A DNA stretch of 64,000 nt from Caproicibacter sp046707225 (GTDB lineage: Bacteria; Bacillota; Clostridia; Oscillospirales; Acutalibacteraceae): positions 248,001-312,000 of the forward strand of contig NZ_JBJKOP010000036.1 in NCBI RefSeq assembly GCF_046707225.1, given 5' to 3'. Position numbers and translations under genes: made by a program. Each line of letters starts with the position of its first letter. The first letter of the stretch is position 1. Positions 1 to 7,499 of this stretch are shown piece by piece. The notes under the pieces are model-generated. The model had not been told where the DNA came from and did not search any database. It saw only the letters and a program-made list of their open reading frames with translations.

Positions 1-766
1 TTCCCCCCTGGTACATAACATTACAAACTATGTTACGGTAAACGACTGCGCCAACGTGCTACTGGCGGTTGGCGCTTCCCCGATTATGGCGGACGATATT
101 GGAGAGGCGGCGGAAATTACCGCGATTTCGTCAGCGCTGGTGCTTAATATAGGCACGTTGAACCGGCGTACGATTGAATCGATGATTGCTTCTGGAAAAA
201 AGGCAAACGAAATCGGCGTTCCCGTGGTGCTTGACCCGGTTGGCGCCGGAGCTTCTTCGCTGCGGAACCGGACCGTTTTGGAACTTCTTGAGCGGATGCG
301 GGTTCAGGTGATCAGAGGAAATCTGTCGGAAATATCCTTTCTGGCGGGACTGCACTACGCGACCAAAGGCGTGGACGCAGCGGAGTCAGACCGTGAAAAC
401 AACGCGGTAACCGTTGCAAAATCGGTTGCTGCCCAATATGGCTGTACCGCGGCGGTGACAGGCGCCGTGGATACGATATCCGACGGGAACAGAACGCTGA
501 GAATCCACAATGGGCATTCAATGCTGTCCCGCGTGACCGGAACCGGGTGTATGACATCCGCTTTGACGGGGGCCTGCGCGGCAGTCACTCGGGATTTTTT
601 GGCAGCCGCGGCCGCCGCGGTTGCCGCAATGGGAATTGCCGGAGAGCTTGCTTATGAATCCGCCGGAAACATCGGGACGGGCAGCTTCCATATTGCGGTA
701 ATCGACGCATTGAGCCGTTTGACCCAGACTCTGATTGAGAAGAGGGCGATGCTGGATGAGGCGTAA
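1..766 (+). CDS. thiM: hydroxyethylthiazole kinase ThiM (5' truncated by window edge)
   Basis: Phosphorylates 4-methyl-5-(2-hydroxyethyl)thiazole, the thiazole salvage step of thiamine synthesis in the cytosol. The open frame runs back to base 2 without a start codon, and its first residues read PLVHNITNYVTVNDCAN, the conserved N-terminus of ThiM, so only a few codons are missing beyond the window. Further ThiM signatures are the LDPVGAGASSLR segment, the GNLSEI strand and the C-terminal VTGTGCMTSALTGA loop, which carries the phosphate-binding glycines and conserved Cys. The last 11 bases overlap thiE, which points to one salvage operon. Any TPP riboswitch would lie upstream of the window. 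Confidence 0.95.
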   Translation, partial: SPLVHNITNYVTVNDCANVLLAVGASPIMADDIGEAAEITAISSALVLNIGTLNRRTIESMIASGKKANEIGVPVVLDPVGAGASSLRNRTVLELLERMRVQVIRGNLSEISFLAGLHYATKGVDAAESDRENNAVTVAKSVAAQYGCTAAVTGAVDTISDGNRTLRIHNGHSMLSRVTGTGCMTSALTGACAAVTRDFLAAAAAAVAAMGIAGELAYESAGNIGTGSFHIAVIDALSRLTQTLIEKRAMLDEA

Positions 767-1385
767 AATCGACTATACTCTTTATTTGTGCACAGATCGG
801 AACCTGATGAGCACAAAAACTTTGGAAGAAGCGGTGGAGCAGGCGATCCTTGGGGGCTGCACGCTGGTCCAGCTGCGGGAGAAGGATATTTCCTCTCTGG
901 AATTTTATCGCATGGCGGTCGGTGTAAAGAAAATCACCGACCGTTACGGGGTGCCGCTGATTGTCAACGACCGGGCCGATATCGCGCTCGCCGTCGGCGC
1001 GGACGGCGTTCACGCCGGGCAAAGCGATCTGCCGTGTAAAAATCTGAGGACAATTCTGGGACAGGATCGAATCGTCGGAATTTCCGCCGCGACTGTGGAG
1101 GAAGCCGTCCGGGCGCAGGGGGATGGCGCGGACTATGTCGGCGTCGGGGCCATGTTTCCGACCGGCACGAAAACGGACGCGAGGCCTGTTTCCATGGAAA
1201 CGCTCGCGGAAATCCGGCGCGCCGTGACCATTCCGATCGTGGCAATCGGGGGAATCGGCCCTCAGAACGCCGGACGGTTTTGCGGCACGGGAGTCGACGG
1301 CCTAGCGGTGGTTTCGGCTATTCTTGCTCAGCCGGATATCACCTCGGCTGCGCGGGAGCTTCGCACGATTTTTCGCCGCGTATAA
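756..1385 (+). CDS. thiE: thiamine-phosphate synthase ThiE
   Basis: Condenses hydroxymethylpyrimidine diphosphate with thiazole phosphate to thiamine phosphate. The TIM-barrel family motifs are present in order: QLREKD (diphosphate contact), VNDRADIALAVGADGVHAGQ, GVGAMFPTGTKTDA and the phosphate loop IGGIGPQN. About 209 residues, normal for bacterial ThiE. The ATG at 756, reading MRRKIDYTLY, was chosen; an in-frame TTG at 735 would add seven residues without homology and sits deep inside thiM. The 11-base overlap with thiM implies translational coupling. The gene ends just before a strong hairpin that closes the operon. Confidence 0.95.
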   Translation: MRRKIDYTLYLCTDRNLMSTKTLEEAVEQAILGGCTLVQLREKDISSLEFYRMAVGVKKITDRYGVPLIVNDRADIALAVGADGVHAGQSDLPCKNLRTILGQDRIVGISAATVEEAVRAQGDGADYVGVGAMFPTGTKTDARPVSMETLAEIRRAVTIPIVAIGGIGPQNAGRFCGTGVDGLAVVSAILAQPDITSAARELRTIFRRV

Positions 1386-1404
1386 CCCTTACTCTGAAAA
1401 AGCG

Positions 1405-1477
1405 GAGCCGTCCGAAAATGAATGCCCCGGTTTCTTGGGGCAATTCATTACGGACGGCTCTGTTTGTTATGCTTTTT
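1405..1477. terminator. bidirectional intrinsic terminator between thiE and the MerR gene
   Basis: Outer arms GAGCCGTCCG (1405-1414) and CGGACGGCTC (1451-1460) enclose inner arms AATGAAT/ATTCATT and GCCCC/GGGGC, giving a long near-continuous stem. A T-rich tail follows on the plus side up to 1477 and an A-rich tract precedes it (T-rich on the minus strand). It sits exactly between convergent thiE and the regulator gene ending at 1467. Confidence 0.85.
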
Positions 1478-2237
1478 TCAGATGCTCAGTATAGATTGTT
1501 ACCGCGTCCTTCAGAAATTTTGTAAGGCCCGGCTGCAGCCGGTCATAATATGCGGTAAACCGCGGATCCTCCACATACATTTGAACCAGGCCGGCGTGGG
1601 CTTCGGGGGTATAATGATTCCAGGTGTAGGAAAGCCACCTCCGATGCAGATCGGCCGCATGCTGAGCGGTTTCTCCCGCCGGGTCGCCGGACTCAAAGGC
1701 TTTCAGCAAAGCACGGTTCAGCTCCTGCTCCAGCGCCTGAAACCGAACGTATTGTTCCTGCGTCATACCCAGCATTTTGCGGTTGCTTTGGTCAACGGCC
1801 TCATCTCCGTATTTTTCCCGGATCTCCTTGCCGTAACGCTGCTCGTTCTGCTCGACCAGCTTCGTTTTAAAGCCTTCAAATTTCTCTTTGTCTGCCATGA
1901 ATATTTCTCCCTTCTCAAAGGCAAGCGTTTTTTCGACGTTGTGAATTAAAAGATTCAAACGGGCCCGCTGTTGAAGGAGAAGTTCGTGGTGCCGGCGAAG
2001 CGCCTCGGCGGCGTTGAATCCGGGCGAATCGAGGATCCCTCCGATTTCATCAAGACTGACGCCGAGTTCCCGGTAAAACAAAATCTGCTGCAGGCGCCTT
2101 ACCTGTGAATCACCGTAGATTCGGTAACCGGAAGAACTCAGTCTTGCCGGTTTCAACAGGCCGATTTCATCGTAATACCTTAAAGTGCGTGTGCTGATGC
2201 CGGATAGGCTTGCAAATTTTTGTATGCTGTATTCCAT
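1467..2237 (-). CDS. MerR-family regulator with TipAS drug-binding domain
   Basis: Transcription regulator of 256 residues. Residues 1-70 form a MerR winged helix: SIQKFASLSGISTRTLRYYD, then the GLLKPARLSSSGYRIY wing. Residues about 75-110 are a coiled-coil dimerisation helix. Residues about 125-250 resemble the TipAS domain found in TipAL, Mta and SkgA, an all-helical pocket that binds thiopeptide or other multidrug ligands; the pattern YGDEAVDQSNRKMLGMTQE followed by a Trp/Tyr-rich segment is typical. Families of this kind usually activate efflux genes and their own promoter. The nearest candidate target here is the MATE exporter at 4362, but nothing in the sequence proves that link. The RBS GAAAGGAGAAG supports the ATG at 2237. 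Confidence 0.85.
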   Translation of the reverse strand: MEYSIQKFASLSGISTRTLRYYDEIGLLKPARLSSSGYRIYGDSQVRRLQQILFYRELGVSLDEIGGILDSPGFNAAEALRRHHELLLQQRARLNLLIHNVEKTLAFEKGEIFMADKEKFEGFKTKLVEQNEQRYGKEIREKYGDEAVDQSNRKMLGMTQEQYVRFQALEQELNRALLKAFESGDPAGETAQHAADLHRRWLSYTWNHYTPEAHAGLVQMYVEDPRFTAYYDRLQPGLTKFLKDAVTIYTEHLKKA

Positions 2238-2260
2238 TCAGCTCTTCTCCTTTCAAAGAA

Positions 2261-2291
2261 ATCTTACAGCTTTACGCGGCGGTAATGTCAA
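2261..2291 (-). promoter_or_regulatory. MerR-type promoter of the TipAS regulator gene (19-bp spacer)
   Basis: On the minus strand a perfect TTGACA (2291-2286) is followed after 19 bases by TAAGAT (2266-2261). Over-long 19-20 bp spacers are the hallmark of promoters twisted open by MerR proteins, so autoregulation is likely. A 17-bp reading would use TGTAAG instead, a poorer -10. Confidence 0.5.
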
Positions 2292-2342
2292 TACCTTATT
2301 TAAAAAAATTTAAAATAATTTTCAGTATGAGCATTGCCGGTA

Positions 2343-2371
2343 TTGTCAAATGGGACAGATTCTAGTATAGT
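2343..2371 (+). promoter_or_regulatory. sigma-A promoter of the 2-hydroxyacid dehydrogenase gene
   Basis: TTGTCA (2343-2348), 17-bp spacer, TATAGT (2366-2371). It lies about 110 bases upstream of the ATG at 2479, giving an untranslated leader of about 100 nt that contains a terminator-like hairpin. Confidence 0.6.
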
Positions 2372-2415
2372 ATTAACAGCCGAATTTTTCCGGCGCTTTT
2401 TTAGTTCATTTTTAC

Positions 2416-2446
2416 CGCGCGGGCAGAAGTGCCGGCGCGTATTTTT
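2416..2446 (+). terminator. terminator-like hairpin in the leader of the dehydrogenase gene
   Basis: Arms CGCGCGGGCA (2416-2425) and TGCCGGCGCG (2430-2439) pair with a single mismatch around a GAAG tetraloop and are followed by TATTTTTAAATTT. It lies after the predicted promoter and before the start codon, so it could act as an attenuator; no anti-terminator partner was identified. Confidence 0.45.
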
Positions 2447-2478
2447 AAATTTAAGAAACTGTTTGGAAAGGGACAAAA

Positions 2479-3468
2479 ATGAAAGTATTGGCGCTCACCT
2501 CCCAAAAGCGGATTGAAAAATACACGGATTTTTCAAAAATTCCAAACAACTGGGAGCTGCTTTATCTTGACAGTGTCTATCGGGAGGAAGAAGCTCTTCG
2601 GATTGGAAAGACCGCGGACTTTATCATCGCCGATGCCGTCAGCCCTGTTTCACGCAACCTGATTGAGAATATGCCTAATTTGCGGGTGATTCACTCGGAG
2701 GGAGTCGGCTTTAACGGGATTGATACGCAGGCTGCAAGGGAAGCCGGTGTTTACGTCTGCAATAACGCTTCTCTGAACAGCGGAGCGGTAGCGGAACAGG
2801 CCATTTTACTGATGCTTGCTCTTCTTCGCCGGCTTCGGGAAGGGGACAGCCTGGTAAGGCAGGGAAAACAGGGGCAGGCCAAAATTTCCTTTATTCTCGA
2901 CGGAATACCGGAACTCGAATCCTGCCATGTTGGAATTGTCGGTTTTGGCAGTATCGGCAGAGCGACCGCCAAACGTCTTGCGGCTTTCGGTTCGAAAGTA
3001 AGCTATTTCAGCAGGCACCGTCTGAGCGAGCAAGAGGAAAATGATTTTGGCGCCGAGTATCTTCCACTGGACGAGCTTGCGGCTTCCTGCGACATTATCA
3101 GCCTCCATTTGCCGGTAACGCCGGATACGATTGGATTTGTAAACGGCGATTTTTTGAAGAAAATGAAGCCTTCCGCGTTTCTGATTAACACGGCCAGAGG
3201 GGAAATTGTTGATCAGAACGCATTGGCGCAGGCATTGGAAGACGGAAGTATTGCCGGAGCCGGACTCGATACGCTTGATCCGGAACCTGCAACTCTCGAA
3301 AATCCGCTGCTGAATCTGAGCGACAGCTGTCGGTACCGGGTCCTATTTTCCCCGCATATCGGCGGCACGACGGACGGCGTTTTCTACAGTCTGCACCGGA
3401 ACATTTGGAATAATCTGTTTCTGGCGGCGCAGGGAAAAAGGCCGAATAATATTGTCAACGGAATATAA
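2479..3468 (+). CDS. D-isomer-specific 2-hydroxyacid dehydrogenase
   Basis: NAD-dependent reductase/dehydrogenase of D-2-hydroxyacids, 329 residues, cytosolic. The Rossmann motif GIVGFGSIGRATAKRL lies near residue 155. The family catalytic triad is visible: Arg in NTARGEIVD, Glu in the DTLDPEPA region, and His in SPHIGGTTDG near the C-terminus. The overall pattern resembles D-3-phosphoglycerate/glyoxylate dehydrogenases but lacks the ACT domain of SerA, so substrate is open (2-oxoacid, hydroxypyruvate, glyoxylate or vancomycin-type D-lactate). It appears monocistronic behind its own promoter and leader hairpin. Confidence 0.85.
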   Translation: MKVLALTSQKRIEKYTDFSKIPNNWELLYLDSVYREEEALRIGKTADFIIADAVSPVSRNLIENMPNLRVIHSEGVGFNGIDTQAAREAGVYVCNNASLNSGAVAEQAILLMLALLRRLREGDSLVRQGKQGQAKISFILDGIPELESCHVGIVGFGSIGRATAKRLAAFGSKVSYFSRHRLSEQEENDFGAEYLPLDELAASCDIISLHLPVTPDTIGFVNGDFLKKMKPSAFLINTARGEIVDQNALAQALEDGSIAGAGLDTLDPEPATLENPLLNLSDSCRYRVLFSPHIGGTTDGVFYSLHRNIWNNLFLAAQGKRPNNIVNGI

Positions 3469-3562
3469 CGCTTAAATTATTTCTACATAAATTTACTCTC
3501 TCCCGTAAAACCCTTTTCTGAAATGCCAAATCGGATCATAGAATGAAGCGGGAGGGATCAAC

Positions 3563-4267
3563 ATGAATTTACCCAACAGCAGCGCCGAGGTAACCTTTCA
3601 GGAAAACAATCGGGAATTTTCTTACCGCGGTACCGTAGTTCTTACTCTGGCTGTCCAGTATCCGGAAATTCAGCTCAGGGAAAATCCAAACGCCCAGGCC
3701 AGAATCAATTCCCGGTTTCGGCAGCAGGGTGCGGAGTTTTCCCGGTATGCGGCGGCAACCCTGTACCGACAGGCAGTCAGGGATTATCACAGTGCGCAGG
3801 AGCATGATTATCCGTTCAGAACATACGACGCGGTGATGAAATATGAAATTACGCTGAACCAGGACTGTTATCTCAGCTCATACCGGGACCGGTATGAGTT
3901 TACGGGCGGTGCTCATGGCAATACAATCAGGGCTTCCGATACCTTCAGCCTGAAAAGCGGAAGAAGATTTTCGCTGTCCCATTTTTTCGCACCGGGTCAA
4001 AACTGCCGCCGTGTAGTTGCCTCAAAAATACTCAGGCAGGCGGAAGAAAATATGCGGCAAAATCCCGGTGTTTATTTTGATGATTACAAACATCTGATCC
4101 TGAAATATTTCAATCCTGAAAATTACTATTTGACTCCCGACGGGGTGACAATCTATTACCAGCAGTATGAAATTGCCCCTTATGCATCCGGAATTGTAAC
4201 CTTTCTGATTCCGTATGATTCTCTTGGCATTGTGCTGTCCTGTTTGGGAAGAGTACCTCAGTTTTAA
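3563..4267 (+). CDS. DUF3298/DUF4163 (RsiV-like) domain protein
   Basis: Protein of 234 residues resembling the DUF4163 plus DUF3298 pair found in the extracellular part of the anti-sigma factor RsiV and in PdaC-type deacetylases. The hallmark is the YEFTGGAHGNT segment near residue 115, followed by the FSLKSGRRFSLSHFF pattern and a C-terminal IPYDSLG strand. No signal peptide or membrane helix is seen at the N-terminus, so it looks cytosolic or exported by an unrecognised route. The RBS GCGGGAGGG sits before the ATG. Function unknown; RsiV uses this fold to bind lysozyme, but that activity is not implied here. Confidence 0.75.
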   Translation: MNLPNSSAEVTFQENNREFSYRGTVVLTLAVQYPEIQLRENPNAQARINSRFRQQGAEFSRYAAATLYRQAVRDYHSAQEHDYPFRTYDAVMKYEITLNQDCYLSSYRDRYEFTGGAHGNTIRASDTFSLKSGRRFSLSHFFAPGQNCRRVVASKILRQAEENMRQNPGVYFDDYKHLILKYFNPENYYLTPDGVTIYYQQYEIAPYASGIVTFLIPYDSLGIVLSCLGRVPQF

Positions 4268-4275
4268 AAAAACGG

Positions 4276-4301
4276 ACCGGGCGGCTTGCGGGCCGCCCGG
4301 T
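4276..4301 (+). terminator. GC-rich hairpin after the DUF3298 gene
   Basis: Stem ACCGGGCGGC / GCCGCCCGGT with a short loop, ten bases after the stop codon. The following tract TTGATTGATC is only moderately T-rich, so termination strength is uncertain. Confidence 0.55.
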
Positions 4302-4361
4302 TGATTGATCAAGCATCGGATCTACTAAAATTTCAATATAGAAAATAGAAAGAGGAAAATT

Positions 4362-5720
4362 TTGAATCTCGATTTTTTACATCAGGGTACCGAGCAGCGA
4401 AGGGAACGGATTCTTCACGGAAACATTTTACAAACCCTCTTGATGCTGTCTATGCCCACGCTGATGATGAGCGTCATCCAGGCGATGCTTCCTTTGTCGG
4501 ACGGACTTTTTATCAATAACGCGGCGGGTACGCTGGTGGCAAGCGCCGTTACATACAGCGAGCCGGTCATCAATATGATGGTGGCGCTGGCACAGGGGAT
4601 CAGCGTGGCGGCAATGGCGGTGATCGGCCAGGCAAACGGCCAGGGTGACTTTAACAAGGTCCGGCATATCTCCGTGCAGGTGGTAGCATTTGCTTCCATT
4701 ATAGGAATCTGTGCCGCGCCGTTATCGGCCTTGGTGGCATTTCCGGTCTCCGCGAACGTCGACCCGGAAATTTCGCATAATGTATTTCTTTACATCAGTC
4801 TTTATGCGTTTGTTTTGCCGTTTTCTTTTCTGGAGAGTATTTACAACGCGATTAAAAACGCGACGGGTAAGCCGGAAGCCACGTTTATCCGTATGGTGCT
4901 TTTACTGGTCCTAAAAATTCTATTTAACATTGTCTTTATCGTGATGCTTCGTCTGGGAATTGTGGGCTGTATTCTTTCTTCGCTTTTTTCCAACATCCTG
5001 ATTTGCGTCTGGATGTTTTATGAGCTGTTTATCAAGAACGGAGAGGACAAGCTGTCGCTCCGCGGGTTCCGTTTCGACCGGGACCTGATCGTCCGGCTCG
5101 TCAGAATCGGGATTCCAGCCATGCTCGCAAGCCTGATGATGAATCTGGGATTTTTCCTGATTAACAACGAAACGCAGAAATACGGCGCCGTTGTTTTGAA
5201 TGGCCAGGGCATTGCCAACAATATAACGGCGGTTTGTTTTAACCTTCCGGCGGCATTCGGTTCCGCCGTGACGACGATGGTCAGCATCAATATCGGGGCG
5301 GCGCAGCCCGAGAATGCGAAACGTTCCTGCCGGGTGGGATGTGTGGCAAGCGCCGTGACCGCCCTTGCGATTATCGCGGTGATCGTACCGCTTTCATCCC
5401 ATCTTACCATCCTGTTTACCCAAAGGGCCGATGTCCTTGACATTGCGAACCGGGCTCTGCACATCTACACGTACTCCGTCGTCGGGTTCGGTGTCTGCAT
5501 GGCGGTTCAGGGGGCGTTCATTGGTCTTGGCAAAACAACGGTTCCGCTCTTTCTCGGCATTCTTCGCATCTGGCTTTTGAGATATCTGTTTATTCTGGCT
5601 ACGGAACAGTCGCTGCAGTATTATTCGGTTTTTTGGGGGAATCTTTTTTCCAATTACATGGCCGCGGTGATTTCGGTGGTTTTAATTCTTCGGGTAAAAT
5701 GGGTATCAACCTTGACTTAA
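4362..5720 (+). CDS. MATE-family multidrug/cation efflux transporter
   Basis: Polytopic membrane protein of 452 residues, the usual size for MATE (NorM/DinF) exporters, which expel drugs using Na+ or H+ gradients. Twelve hydrophobic stretches alternate with short charged loops in two similar halves; family features include the N-terminal LMLSMPTLMMSVIQAM helix and the second-half repeat VRIGIPAMLASLMMNLGF. Translation starts at TTG 4362, eight bases after AAAGAGGAAAA. It could be controlled by the TipAS regulator at 1467-2237, which is inference. It is followed by a MITE-like element. Confidence 0.88.
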   Translation: MNLDFLHQGTEQRRERILHGNILQTLLMLSMPTLMMSVIQAMLPLSDGLFINNAAGTLVASAVTYSEPVINMMVALAQGISVAAMAVIGQANGQGDFNKVRHISVQVVAFASIIGICAAPLSALVAFPVSANVDPEISHNVFLYISLYAFVLPFSFLESIYNAIKNATGKPEATFIRMVLLLVLKILFNIVFIVMLRLGIVGCILSSLFSNILICVWMFYELFIKNGEDKLSLRGFRFDRDLIVRLVRIGIPAMLASLMMNLGFFLINNETQKYGAVVLNGQGIANNITAVCFNLPAAFGSAVTTMVSINIGAAQPENAKRSCRVGCVASAVTALAIIAVIVPLSSHLTILFTQRADVLDIANRALHIYTYSVVGFGVCMAVQGAFIGLGKTTVPLFLGILRIWLLRYLFILATEQSLQYYSVFWGNLFSNYMAAVISVVLILRVKWVSTLT

Positions 5721-5762
5721 GAAGAATAATGTTTTTCTAGAACAGACGGCAAACTTAAAAAA

Positions 5763-5910
5763 GGGGCTGCTGCAAAATAGCCTCGTCGTAAAAAATGCAC
5801 AGAAAATGCGCTTTGACTAGGCTTCTAAAGCCGTCTCAAGGCGCATTTTCTTGCTTTCAGGGCTGTTTATTTGTACAGTTAGCTATGCAAATCCATTTTG
5901 CAACAGCCCC
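5763..5910. mobile_element. MITE-like element with IS-type terminal inverted repeats
   Basis: A 148-bp non-coding unit starts with GGGGCTGCTGCAAAAT and ends with ATTTTGCAACAGCCCC, 15 of 16 bases being inverted-complementary. A second internal inverted repeat, GAAAATGCGC (5802-5811) with GCGCATTTTC (5841-5850), makes the whole unit foldable. The end sequence resembles terminal repeats of IS1182-like elements. No target duplication is clear and no transposase is present. It lies between the convergent MATE and collagen-like genes and may serve as their terminator. Confidence 0.6.
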
Positions 5911-5928
5911 ATTGATATGCTCTGAATA

Positions 5929-6654
5929 TTAAATCACCTGGGAAATGACAATGTTTGCCTGCGGCGTGACGGCTCCGTAGAGAACAGCCGCCCCCGTTGT
6001 GTTTACCAGCGCCAATGTGGATGGCGTTGTTCCGATTGTGACAAGTGCGCTTCCGGAAATTTGGCCGGTGGTGGCGGGCATGGTGCTCGGGATATCCGTC
6101 AATCCGTTTAGTCTCAGCGCAAAGGCAACGGAAGTAGGACCCGCGGTTCCGTCGATAGAGACCCACCAGTTGACCAGATAGGTGCCCGGAGCCGAAACGG
6201 TGAAAATGCCTGTTGCGGCTGCATAGGTGATGGATGGACTGGACGTGTTGAGAAGAGAGTCGAAGAGTACGTTCGCACCGCTTGCCAGTGTCGCGCCGGA
6301 GCTTCCCACCAGCTGCGCCTGAATTCCGGCCAGAACTCCCGCCGGTCCCGTCGGTCCGGTGTCGCCCGTCGGTCCGGTCGGGCCCGTTGGACCGAGAAGG
6401 CCGGTTGGCCCGGTAGGGCCGGTAGCCCCTGTTGGTCCGGTAGGCCCAGTTGGGCCGAGAATGCCTATGATGGAACCGGTTGGGCCTGTCGGCCCCGTCG
6501 GTCCAATACAGCAGCAGCATCTGTTGCTTCTGAAGGCTTCCTGATTTACTCCGGCATAATTTGGATCCGGGTTAAAACCACAAAAATTTCCTTGACCGTT
6601 TAACTGGTTTTGAAAATATGTGTAATATTCATTTGGATTTGTCCCGTTATACAT
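5929..6654 (-). CDS. collagen-like (BclA-type) spore-surface protein
   Basis: About 241 residues in three parts. The N-terminal 50 residues are Asn/Tyr/Gly-rich and end in the cluster RCCCCIG. Next come about 18 Gly-X-Y triplets, mostly GPT, with short interruptions (SIIGIL, LLG, GVLAG). The C-terminal ~130 residues are a Thr/Ala/Ser-rich beta domain like the C-terminal domain of Bacillus BclA, which trimerises on the exosporium. The ATG at 6654 was chosen because GGGAG lies eight bases upstream of it; the ATG at 6669 has no RBS. Location on the spore surface is inferred from the family and from the sigma-K-like promoter upstream. The triplet region reads as low-complexity DNA. Confidence 0.85.
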   Translation of the reverse strand: MYNGTNPNEYYTYFQNQLNGQGNFCGFNPDPNYAGVNQEAFRSNRCCCCIGPTGPTGPTGSIIGILGPTGPTGPTGATGPTGPTGLLGPTGPTGPTGDTGPTGPAGVLAGIQAQLVGSSGATLASGANVLFDSLLNTSSPSITYAAATGIFTVSAPGTYLVNWWVSIDGTAGPTSVAFALRLNGLTDIPSTMPATTGQISGSALVTIGTTPSTLALVNTTGAAVLYGAVTPQANIVISQVI

Positions 6655-6704
6655 ATTACAATCTCCCATCTGTACAGTAATTCGTTTCTATAAATTGTTT
6701 AGTA

Positions 6705-6732
6705 CATAATATGAAAGACTTAATATTTGGTT
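6705..6732 (-). promoter_or_regulatory. possible sigma-K promoter of the collagen-like gene
   Basis: Minus strand AACC (6732-6729), 15-bp spacer, CATATTATG (6713-6705). The sigma-K consensus is mACm, 16 bp, CATANNNTA; only the final base and one spacer base deviate. This fits late mother-cell expression of a spore-surface protein. Confidence 0.4.
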
Positions 6733-6806
6733 AAGAACGAATCGCGAAAGAGAGTCCCTTTTTCAAAAAAGAACGGGCAGGGCCGCCTCCGGTCTTAAAA
6801 AACCAT

Positions 6807-7088
6807 TTAGGGCTGTTTCGGTTGAAGATCCGAATATTCTTTGTGGTCGGAGAACCACTTCTTTGCGTAGGAGCAGGTTAAGACAGCTTGTTTCCCTTCT
6901 TCGCGCAGTGTCTTTACGACTTCTTCCATTAAACGGGAAGCGATTCCCTGACCGCGTAGGGAATCGTCAACAAAGGTGTGGTTTATGTCTACAACTCCTT
7001 TCCGAATCTGAGGAAAGGTTACTTCCGCAACCGTTTTCCCGGCTTGATCCAGAAAAAATATTCGTTCCGGTTCATGTTTTAATTCCAT
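6807..7088 (-). CDS. GNAT-like N-acetyltransferase (NATD1/YjdJ type)
   Basis: Small protein of 93 residues matching the short GNAT-like family that has only the acetyl-CoA-binding core. The motif A segment reads DDSLRGQGIASRLMEEVV, the pyrophosphate loop RGQGIA being diagnostic. It is followed by VLTCSYAKKWFSDH near the C-terminus, the conserved SYAxxWF pattern of this family. Acceptor substrate unknown. The RBS AAAAAAGAGGTG lies before the ATG at 7088. Apparently monocistronic, convergent with nothing and flanked by intergenic DNA. Confidence 0.85.
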   Translation of the reverse strand: MELKHEPERIFFLDQAGKTVAEVTFPQIRKGVVDINHTFVDDSLRGQGIASRLMEEVVKTLREEGKQAVLTCSYAKKWFSDHKEYSDLQPKQP

Positions 7089-7138
7089 TTTAAATCACCT
7101 CTTTTTTAAGTATAGCACGTCCAATTTATTTCATAAAG

Positions 7139-7170
7139 AACAGTTCCCGACAAAACTGCCGGGAACTGTC
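7139..7170 (-). terminator. terminator after the 67-residue protein gene
   Basis: On the minus strand CAGTTCCCG and CGGGAACTG (arms 7160-7168 and 7141-7149) form a nine-base-pair stem followed by TTCTTTATG. It lies 20-50 bases after the stop at 7191. Confidence 0.65.
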
Positions 7171-7190
7171 TGAATATAAAAAGCAGAGAG

Positions 7191-7394
7191 TTATCTTCTG
7201 CAAAAATAGCAGCTAAGGAAGCGGAAAAGTCTGCATAATTCTTGATTGTTCAACGCGCTCAGGTCGGCATTTGCCAGATTTCTCAGATCGGAAACGGCCT
7301 CAGTAAGACTATCGTTGGAAGCAAGGCTCTCAATCGTGTTTTCAAGATTGGAATCGTTGACGTCATCTTCCCTGAAACGGCGATAGCATGACAT
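7191..7394 (-). CDS. small Cys/Arg-containing protein of unknown function
   Basis: Encodes 67 residues, MSCYRRFREDDV at the N-terminus and LFRFLSCYFCRR at the C-terminus. The centre is acidic with a Leu-rich helix pattern (LTEAVSDLRNLANADL). The ATG at 7394 is chosen because AGGAGG lies eight bases upstream; a GTG nine bases earlier overlaps that RBS. I do not recognise the family. Its upstream sequence contains both a good sigma-A promoter and an exact sigma-K -10 element, and its neighbour is a spore-surface gene, so a sporulation role is possible. No signal peptide. Confidence 0.6.
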   Translation of the reverse strand: MSCYRRFREDDVNDSNLENTIESLASNDSLTEAVSDLRNLANADLSALNNQELCRLFRFLSCYFCRR

Positions 7395-7423
7395 GAATTG
7401 CACCTCCTTTTCATTGAGCTCTA

Positions 7424-7454
7424 TATACTATGACAAGTAGACGCAGCTTGTCAA
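7424..7454 (-). promoter_or_regulatory. promoter of the 67-residue protein gene (sigma-A or sigma-K)
   Basis: Minus strand: TTGACA (7454-7449) with TAGTAT 18 bp downstream fits sigma-A. The same DNA also offers GACA, 16 bp, CATAGTATA (7432-7424), an exact match to the sigma-K -10 CATANNNTA at the right spacing. Confidence 0.5.
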
Positions 7455-7499
7455 TATGGCTCATGGGAATAGGCGGAAGCTAAAATAACTGCCTAAAGA

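Noticed and set aside
1..60. TPP riboswitch for thiM-thiE
   Set aside because: The window begins inside thiM, so the leader is not visible.
6310..6500. Short direct repeats that look like a CRISPR or tandem array
   Set aside because: The repeats are nine-base units coding Gly-Pro-Thr in the collagen-like gene, in frame on the minus strand, without spacers.
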